Shown here: positions 14,809-19,151 of the stretch, in pieces
Layout: the number at the start of each line of letters is the position of its first letter
Position numbering within the stretch: position 1 is the stretch's first letter
Assembly: GCA_045631645.1 (NCBI GenBank)
Contig: JAZQVC010000003.1
Coordinates: forward strand, 1-19,151
DNA from: SIG459 sp045631645
GTDB lineage: Bacteria; Bacillota; Clostridia; Oscillospirales; Oscillospiraceae
Direction: 5' to 3'
Length of the DNA stretch: 19,151 bases
Made by a program: the position numbers and the translations under genes
The notes under the pieces: generated by a model
Databases searched by the model: none
Seen by the model: the letters and a program-made list of their open reading frames with translations, nothing else
Told to the model about the DNA's origin: nothing

Positions 14809-14828
14809 CGGTCAAAACCGTTCCCTAC
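14809..14828. repeat. Inverted copy of the RAYT repeat
   Basis: 20-bp perfect inverted copy of 14531-14550, 18 bp upstream of the RAYT start. This copy has only the conserved left half plus loop; the closing ACCGTTCC arm is not continued. An 11-bp direct repeat TTTCGCTGCGG (14771-14781 and 14801-14811) overlaps the region. Confidence 0.7.
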
Positions 14829-14855
14829 ATAAAGGGGACGCATATCGGAACGGGC

Positions 14856-14883
14856 AAAAATACGGAGACAAAAGCGATCTCCG
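14856..14883 (-). terminator. Possible weak terminator after mtnA
   Basis: On the minus strand CGGAGA / TCTCCG (14883-14878 / 14868-14863) with a 9-nt loop is followed by TATTTTTG, a few bases after the mtnA stop. The short stem suggests partial termination, letting some transcript run on to the RAYT and mtaD. Confidence 0.45.
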
Positions 14884-14886
14884 ACT

Positions 14887-15939
14887 TCATTCAAAGAGCT
14901 TTTTCAGGCTTTCGCTGTAGGGAGGGCGGCAGATGCCCTTTTCCGTGATTATACCGCTTATCAGCTCATGGTCGGTGACATCAAAGGCAGGGTTATAGCA
15001 CTTCACGCCCTCGGGAGCCATGGGCTCGCAGTACCATTTTTCTTTTATCTCGCTTCCTTCACGAAGCTCAATTTCTATATGATCGCCGTCGGGACAGTTC
15101 ATATCAATGGTGCTGGTAGGGCCGAGAACATAGAAAGGTATGCCATAATGCTTTGCCAGAATGGCAACGCCCGAAGTTCCTATTTTGTTGGCGGCATCGC
15201 CGTTTGCGGCAACACGGTCGCAGCCCACGAAGCAATACTGCACCCAACCGTTTTTCATAACGATGGATGCCATGTTGTCGCAGATAAGGGTAACATCAAC
15301 TCCTGCTTTCTGCAGCTCATAGCTGGTGAGACGGGCGCCCTGAAGCAATGGGCGGGTCTCGTCGGCAAAGGCGCGGAGGGCAATGCCCTTTTCGGCGGCA
15401 AGAATGAGAGGACCAATTGCGGTGCCGTAGCGGCTGGTGGCAATGGGACCTGCGTTGCAATGGGTCAGCACGCCGTCACCTTCCTTGAGAAGGCTGAGGC
15501 CGTATTCGCTGATGGCCTTGCACATGGCTATGTCCTCGTCCAATATGGCCTGAGCTTCTGCCTTAAGGAGGGGGAGAAGTTCGGTGGGGGCTTTTTCGGG
15601 ATTTGCGCTGAGGACGCCCTCCATTCGCTTCAATGCCCAGCTCAGATTAACTGCGGTGGGGCGGGAGGAATTGAGATAAGCGCTTTTTTCAAAAAACTCC
15701 TTATCGAAGGTGGCGCGGCTTTCTGTGTCCATGCGCTGAGCGAGGACATACATGGCAAAGCCTGCGAAAATGCCTATTGCGGGTGCGCCTCTCACACGAA
15801 GGGACTTGATAGCCTCATACATGGCCTCGGCGGAGGCCAGAACTATGTATTCGCTGTGGTTAGGCAGGCGGCTCTGGTCGAGAATTATAAGACTTTTTCC
15901 GTCGCGGCTGAGACGGACATGATCAACAGTCTGGGGCAT
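14887..15939 (-). CDS. mtnA: Methylthioribose-1-phosphate isomerase (MtnA family)
   Basis: 350 residues from MPQTVDHVRLS. The start at 15939 is chosen for the GAGGTG site just upstream; the longer reading to 16008 runs into the nitroreductase gene. It converts 5-methylthioribose-1-phosphate to methylthioribulose-1-phosphate. Motifs are RGAPAIG (50-56), THCNAG with catalytic C161, and GCDRVAANGDAANKIGT with catalytic D241, all as in MtnA. The related eIF2B-like sugar-phosphate isomerases (5-deoxyribose-1-P or ribose-1,5-bisphosphate isomerases) are the alternative. mtaD two genes downstream supports methylthioadenosine or 5-deoxyadenosine salvage. Neither a nucleosidase/phosphorylase nor an aldolase of the pathway is in the window. 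Confidence 0.92.
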   Translation of the reverse strand: MPQTVDHVRLSRDGKSLIILDQSRLPNHSEYIVLASAEAMYEAIKSLRVRGAPAIGIFAGFAMYVLAQRMDTESRATFDKEFFEKSAYLNSSRPTAVNLSWALKRMEGVLSANPEKAPTELLPLLKAEAQAILDEDIAMCKAISEYGLSLLKEGDGVLTHCNAGPIATSRYGTAIGPLILAAEKGIALRAFADETRPLLQGARLTSYELQKAGVDVTLICDNMASIVMKNGWVQYCFVGCDRVAANGDAANKIGTSGVAILAKHYGIPFYVLGPTSTIDMNCPDGDHIEIELREGSEIKEKWYCEPMAPEGVKCYNPAFDVTDHELISGIITEKGICRPPYSESLKKLFE

Positions 15940-15949
15940 ATTTTTCACC

Positions 15950-16450
15950 TCAATACTTTTCCCAATGTATTTTTTCGGGGTCAAAGCGGTCGTCAAAGCG
16001 CTTTTCATACTGCTTGTAGCCTATTGCAATAACTGCGTAGGGGATAACATGGTCGGGGATGGAGAGGGCGTTTTTAACGTGAGCCATTCTCTCGGGATAG
16101 GGCCAGTTGGCAATCCAGCAGGCGCCAAGTCCCTCTTCCTCAACCTGCAGGAGTATGGTCTGGCAAACGGCGCCCATGTTGCTGGGCCAAGTGCCGCCGT
16201 GCCAAGCCTTTTCCTGATTGGCGCAGACAACAATCTGCAGGGGGGCTTCTGCGGCAAAGCCGGAGTAAGGGCCAAGCTCGCTTATATTTTTAAGCATTTC
16301 CTTTTCGGTGACAACGATGAACTCCCAATCCTGAGCATTGTGACCTGTGGGAGACTGCATGGCGGCGCGGAGTATGCGCTCTATCTTGTCGGCCTCAACC
16401 GCCTTGTCCAGATATTTTCTTATGCTGCGGCGCGTCATAATGCTGTTCAT
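15950..16450 (-). CDS. Nitroreductase-family flavoprotein
   Basis: 166 residues, a short member of the FMN-dependent nitroreductase family. The N-terminal RRSIRKYLDKAVEADKIERILRAAMQSPTGHNAQDWEFIVV is the FMN phosphate-binding signature, and GLGACWIANWPYPERM and the C-terminal VIPYAVIAIGY are further family regions. There is no C-terminal ferredoxin or signal peptide, so it is cytoplasmic. Its ATG overlaps the pcp stop as ATGA, showing translational coupling, and mtnA follows after 10 bp. The natural substrate is unknown; NAD(P)H-dependent reduction of a nitro compound or quinone is generic to the family. Confidence 0.92.
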   Translation of the reverse strand: MNSIMTRRSIRKYLDKAVEADKIERILRAAMQSPTGHNAQDWEFIVVTEKEMLKNISELGPYSGFAAEAPLQIVVCANQEKAWHGGTWPSNMGAVCQTILLQVEEEGLGACWIANWPYPERMAHVKNALSIPDHVIPYAVIAIGYKQYEKRFDDRFDPEKIHWEKY

Positions 16451-17064
16451 AGCTCTTGCTCCTTTGTTTTGATGGCTTCTGCCAGAATTATTTCCAAAGC
16501 CTTTGCCATATCTTCAATGTTCATTGATGGGGGTGGAGGAGATTTTTTCTCCGCCTGAGCGGGGCAAAGGGGCAGATGGATAAAGCCTGCGGCAGTTTTT
16601 GTGCCTTGGGTATGGCGGAGAAGGGTATATAAAATGTCGTTGCAGACGAAGCTGCCGGCGCTGAGGCTCAGCTCAGCGGCTATGCCCGCCTCCTTTAAGG
16701 CAGCAAGCAGGGCTTTTACGGGCAAGGTGACAAAATATGCGGTCTCGCCTTCGGCAAAAACGGGTTCGTCCATAGGGGTGAAGCCGCAGTTATCTGCGAT
16801 GGAGGCATCGCGGAGGTTTATCGCCACGCGCTCAATGCTTACGGCGGCTCTTCCCGCAGCCTGTCCAGTGCAGAGAATAATGGAGGGGGAGGCACTCTCT
16901 ATGGCGGAGAGGAGCTCCTTTTCCCCTGCGATAAATTCTGTGGGGAGCAGCTTTTTTATTATTTTTGCCCCTGCAATCTCGTCGGGAAGCATTTTCACAG
17001 CCTCCCATGAGGGGTTGATAGCTTCGCCGCCAAAGGGATTGAAGCCCGTTACAAGCACATTCAT
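16447..17064 (-). CDS. pcp: Pyroglutamyl-peptidase I
   Basis: 205-residue C15 cysteine peptidase that removes N-terminal pyroglutamate from peptides in the cytoplasm. The start at 17064 gives MNVLVTGFNPFGGE, the classic Pcp N-terminus, with GGAG 7 bp upstream inside the end of yitT. The longer reading from 17121 overlaps yitT and is rejected. The catalytic triad is visible: E79 in SIERVAINLRDA, C141 in AGSFVCND and H163 in GFIHLP. The C-terminus is a short helix after a proline run. It starts one base after the yitT stop and overlaps the nitroreductase start, so it is translationally coupled on both sides. Function is secure; the reason for its place in this operon is not clear. Confidence 0.95.
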   Translation of the reverse strand: MNVLVTGFNPFGGEAINPSWEAVKMLPDEIAGAKIIKKLLPTEFIAGEKELLSAIESASPSIILCTGQAAGRAAVSIERVAINLRDASIADNCGFTPMDEPVFAEGETAYFVTLPVKALLAALKEAGIAAELSLSAGSFVCNDILYTLLRHTQGTKTAAGFIHLPLCPAQAEKKSPPPPSMNIEDMAKALEIILAEAIKTKEQEL

Positions 17065-17065
17065 A

Positions 17066-17893
17066 TCAAAGCTCCATTTTATTGTATCTCTTGAAACCGT
17101 CACCCAAAACCTGATGGGCATCGCTGAGGATTATGAAAGCATCGGGGTCAATCTCGCTTACAAGAGCCTTCAGCTCCGCGGACTGACGCTTTTTCATGGC
17201 AGAGAGAAGTACGTTTTTCTCATTGCCTGTGTAGAAACCGCGACCTTCCAAAACAGTTACACCGCGTTCGAGACGGATGTTTATTGCTTTGCCTATCTCC
17301 TCGTATTTCTCCGAGACGATGATGACCATGGTGGAGTAGTCCAATCCATAGATGATGGAGTCAATGACTATGGAGCTGACATAAAGGCAGACGGCGGAAT
17401 AAAGCGCACGGCTTATATCGCCGAAGACGATACCAGTGAGGGCAACGATTACGATATCTATTATCAGCATAAGTCTGCCGATGGGAAGCTCGGGGAGCAC
17501 GGGGCGGAGAAGTCTTGCGGCAATATCGCTGCCGCCGGTGCTTGCGCCTGCGATAAACACAAGACCAAGACCTGCGCCTATGCCTGCGCCGCCGAAAACG
17601 GCCCGCATCAAAGGTTCAAGCTCGGGGACGGGGATGTTCTCCGAAAGGCTCAGGAAAAGGCTGCTGAGGAGCATGCCCGCCAAAGAGCCGATGAAGAAGT
17701 TTCTGCCTATACTCTTGAGACCAAGCAGGAAGAGGGGAATGTTCAGAATGAAAGACCATAAAGCCACGCTGCCGAAGCCGCTGAGGTGGCTTATAAGCTG
17801 GCCGATACCGCTGACTCCGCCTGCGTTAATGTGAGCGGGCTGCAAAAATAGATTGAAGCTGAAAGCGAAAAGCGCACTGCCCACAAGTATCAA
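17066..17893 (-). CDS. YitT-family membrane protein with unclear start
   Basis: 275 residues as read from TTG 17893. The N-terminal half has about five transmembrane helices with the family's FNLFLQPAHINAGGVSGIGQ and GASTGGSDIAARLL. The C-terminal cytoplasmic DUF2179 domain follows from about 185 (STMVIIVSEKYEEIGKAINIRLERGVTVLEGRGFYTG). TTG has no ribosome binding site. In-frame sequence continues upstream as a credible N-terminus (IKNISLKTFFRSAALILVG) back to a TGA, with only ATA codons as starts. GGAGG lies 9 bp before the ATA at 17935. An ATG at 17942 is out of frame by one base. So either ATA is used, the ATG was lost, or a homopolymer indel lies between. The transported substrate of the family is unknown. 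First gene of the yitT-pcp-nitroreductase-mtnA-RAYT-mtaD run. Confidence 0.88.
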   Translation of the reverse strand: MILVGSALFAFSFNLFLQPAHINAGGVSGIGQLISHLSGFGSVALWSFILNIPLFLLGLKSIGRNFFIGSLAGMLLSSLFLSLSENIPVPELEPLMRAVFGGAGIGAGLGLVFIAGASTGGSDIAARLLRPVLPELPIGRLMLIIDIVIVALTGIVFGDISRALYSAVCLYVSSIVIDSIIYGLDYSTMVIIVSEKYEEIGKAINIRLERGVTVLEGRGFYTGNEKNVLLSAMKKRQSAELKALVSEIDPDAFIILSDAHQVLGDGFKRYNKMEL

Positions 17894-17969
17894 GGCGGCA
17901 GAGCGGAAAAAGGTTTTTAAGCTTATGTTCTTTATGGCTCATTACCTCCGAAAAAAATTCTTATATTAC

Positions 17970-17998
17970 AGAATATCATTTAAATCAACGCTAATCAA
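17970..17998 (-). promoter_or_regulatory. Likely promoter of the yitT operon
   Basis: On the minus strand: TTGATT (17998-17993), 17-bp spacer, TATTCT (17975-17970), with an extended -10 TGA. It lies directly after the stop of the PAP2 gene and before the GGAGG at 17949-17945. Confidence 0.65.
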
Positions 17999-18001
17999 GA
18001 A

Positions 18002-18628
18002 TCAGCGCCTCTTTCGGCGATAAATAAAGAAACAAAGGGGTATGCTCAGGGCAAGAGCCCCCAGAACGTCCAGGGCGCTGTGCTGTTTGATGAACATTGT
18101 GGAAAGGCAGACCGCAATGGCGAGAGAAATCCATATATATCGCAGTCTTACCATGGAGGGACTTATCAGCGCAGCCCCTGCTGCGGCAATTGAACCAAGG
18201 ACATGCATGCTTGGGAAAACGTTGGTGGGGGTGTCAGCGCGGTAAAGTGCGCCAACAAGCGCCGTAAGGAGGTTTTTGCGGGGGAAGATGGCGGGGCGTA
18301 GGGACTGACCGTTGGGTATTATGAGGCAGATAAGCAATGCCGCGCCGAAGCTCAGGGACAGGAAAAGCATATATTTTTCGAATGTCTCCGCGTCACGAAA
18401 AAGTAGAATCAGCCCCGTTGAGAGAAGGAGCGGATACCAGAGACAGTAGGGGATCACGAAAATTTCCGCAAAGGGAATGGCGGCATCCAAAGGGGTGAAA
18501 ACCCACCAGCGCACCTTTTCGGGGGGGATGAATTTTTCAAGAGCGAAGAAGCTTATGAGATAAGCGGGGAGGAAAAGAAAATAGAAAATATGGGGATTTT
18601 TCCTCAGAAAGGATTTTAGTTTTGCCAT
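18002..18628 (-). CDS. PAP2-family membrane phosphatase or phosphotransferase
   Basis: 208 residues with about six hydrophobic helices. The phosphatase signature is present in modified form: SLRP with R111, then DTPTNVFPSMHV with S140 and H142, and FIKQHSALDV with H183 and D187. The FPSMHV form is that of the PAP2_3/inositolphosphotransferase-like subgroup rather than the classical PSGH. The family acts on lipid phosphates such as phosphatidate or undecaprenyl diphosphate at the outer membrane face. A strong GGAGGTG precedes the ATG. It ends 59 bp before the yitT region and is divergent from the GntR regulator; whether that regulator controls it is open. Confidence 0.88.
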   Translation of the reverse strand: MAKLKSFLRKNPHIFYFLFLPAYLISFFALEKFIPPEKVRWWVFTPLDAAIPFAEIFVIPYCLWYPLLLSTGLILLFRDAETFEKYMLFLSLSFGAALLICLIIPNGQSLRPAIFPRKNLLTALVGALYRADTPTNVFPSMHVLGSIAAAGAALISPSMVRLRYIWISLAIAVCLSTMFIKQHSALDVLGALALSIPLCFFIYRRKRR

Positions 18629-18747
18629 AGCACACCTCCAAAAGTGTACTAAGATTTTATCCGCGAAAGAGGAAAATATTTCATATTAAGGGATTTCTCC
18701 TGCGGCGCACCATTCGTAGCACCGCGATGAGCTCAGCCGCGCCGTAA

Positions 18748-18803
18748 ACAATCCCTCCGCCTCACATTCGTTCGGCACCTCCCTTTACACAAGGGAGGCT
18801 TTT
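18748..18803. repeat. Palindromic intergenic repeat of gut-Firmicute type
   Basis: Hairpin CCTCCCTT / AAGGGAGG (18778-18785 / 18791-18798) with TACAC loop, preceded by AATCCCTCCGCC and followed by CTTTTGG. I recall this CCTCCCTTTACACAAGGGAGG module as a high-copy dispersed repeat in gut Clostridia. It could also act as a weak terminator. The rest of 18629-18835 shows no gene. Confidence 0.6.
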
Positions 18804-18835
18804 GGTGCTGAAAATCATTGACAAAAATCACCCAC

Positions 18836-18864
18836 TTGACAAATAAAAACTCCCGTGATATGTT
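18836..18864 (+). promoter_or_regulatory. Promoter of the GntR regulator
   Basis: TTGACA (18836-18841), 17-bp spacer, TATGTT (18859-18864) with extended -10 TGA. Transcription should start near 18871, inside the inverted repeat described next. Confidence 0.75.
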
Positions 18865-18892
18865 AACTGTACTAATACAGCTAATACAGTTA
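18864..18892. promoter_or_regulatory. Inverted-repeat operator of YtrA type
   Basis: TAACTGTA (18864-18871), 13 bp, TACAGTTA (18885-18892): perfect 8-bp arms. The layout equals the Bacillus subtilis YtrA site as I recall it (AGTGTA, 13 bp, TACACT). A second 14-bp palindrome CTGTA-CTAA-TACAG (18867-18880) and a tandem 9-bp direct repeat CTAATACAG (18872-18889) are nested in it. Autorepression by the downstream regulator is likely. Confidence 0.7.
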
Positions 18893-18911
18893 GCGCAGAG
18901 AGGTGAAGTCT

Positions 18912-19151
18912 GTGATAACAATAAATTACAGAGACCCCCGTCCCATATATGTTCAGGTTATGGATGCTCTTCAGAAGCTCATCGTTTCGGGCGTAATAGC
19001 CCCTGATGAAAAGATGCCTTCTGTGAGAGAGCTTGCCCAGTCTTTGGCTATCAATCCCAACACCATTCAGCGTGCCTACAGGGAGCTTGAAGGCCGTGGC
19101 TATATCTACTCCATAGCCGGCAAGGGCAGTTTTGCCGCCCACAAAATGGAT
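18912..19151 (+). CDS. GntR-family regulator, YtrA subfamily (partial)
   Basis: The first 80 residues only; the gene runs off the window end with no stop. It starts at GTG 18912, with AGAGGTGAAG as ribosome binding site. A GTG at 18903 is in frame but lies inside that site. The sequence INYRDPRPIYVQVMDALQKLIVSGVIAPDEKMPSVRELAQSLAINPNTIQRAYRELEGRGYIYSIAGKGSF is a complete GntR winged helix-turn-helix. The short linker expected next is characteristic of the small YtrA group, which usually controls ABC transporter genes just downstream. Those would lie beyond this window. Confidence 0.92.
   Translation, partial: MITINYRDPRPIYVQVMDALQKLIVSGVIAPDEKMPSVRELAQSLAINPNTIQRAYRELEGRGYIYSIAGKGSFAAHKMD

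Noticed and set aside
18643..18652. AGTGTACTAA as a YtrA-type half site before the PAP2 gene
   Set aside because: No second half lies at 13 bp, so it is probably chance despite resembling the operator at 18864-18892.

Overview
The window looks like a chromosomal segment from a Gram-positive Clostridia-type Firmicute, probably an anaerobe of the gut Oscillospirales/Christensenellales kind. The evidence is strong AGGAGG ribosome binding sites, consensus TTGACA/TATAAT promoters, a perfect CIRCE operator at groES-groEL, YitT and YtrA-type GntR proteins, dicluster Fe-S proteins, and short palindromic repeats of a kind I recall from gut Firmicutes. The taxon is an inference; no 16S gene or species marker is present. 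Every gene from start to end is intact except the last, which is cut by the window edge, and yitT, whose start is problematic.

Layout. (1) 47-2694: a minus-strand unit hypA-like / cysteine-rich Fe-S protein / hypB, divergent from a TetR-type regulator. The shared intergenic region carries a 26-bp palindrome over the regulator's -35 element. The HypA-like protein lacks the zinc domain, and no hydrogenase structural gene is in view. (2) 2738-5115: a 542-residue membrane protein and a lipoprotein, both of unknown function, separated by a large intercistronic hairpin. (3) 5196-5396: tRNA-Ser(GGA) with a consensus promoter and terminator. (4) 5470-6738: ccdA and a TlpA/ResA-like thioredoxin, a two-gene thiol-disulfide relay. 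(5) 6766-8629: a 93-residue protein and an M20 amidohydrolase flanking a 272-bp non-coding element with 26-bp terminal inverted repeats and nested stems (MITE-like). (6) 8696-10725: groES-groEL under CIRCE. (7) 10845-12983: a THUMP-domain RNA methyltransferase followed by a diacylglycerol kinase-family protein. (8) 13025-17975: a probable minus-strand operon yitT-pcp-nitroreductase-mtnA-RAYT-mtaD. MtnA and MtaD point to methylthioadenosine salvage, and a REP-associated tyrosine transposase sits between them. (9) 18002-19151: a PAP2-family phosphatase and a divergent, truncated YtrA-type GntR regulator with its own inverted-repeat operator, separated by a palindromic repeat.

Best candidates for something undescribed are the zinc-domain-less HypA/Fe-S/HypB unit with its TetR operator, and the structured inverted-repeat element at 7119-7390. 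Secondary points are the RAYT with a 20-bp inverted repeat inside and upstream of its gene, and the broken start of yitT.
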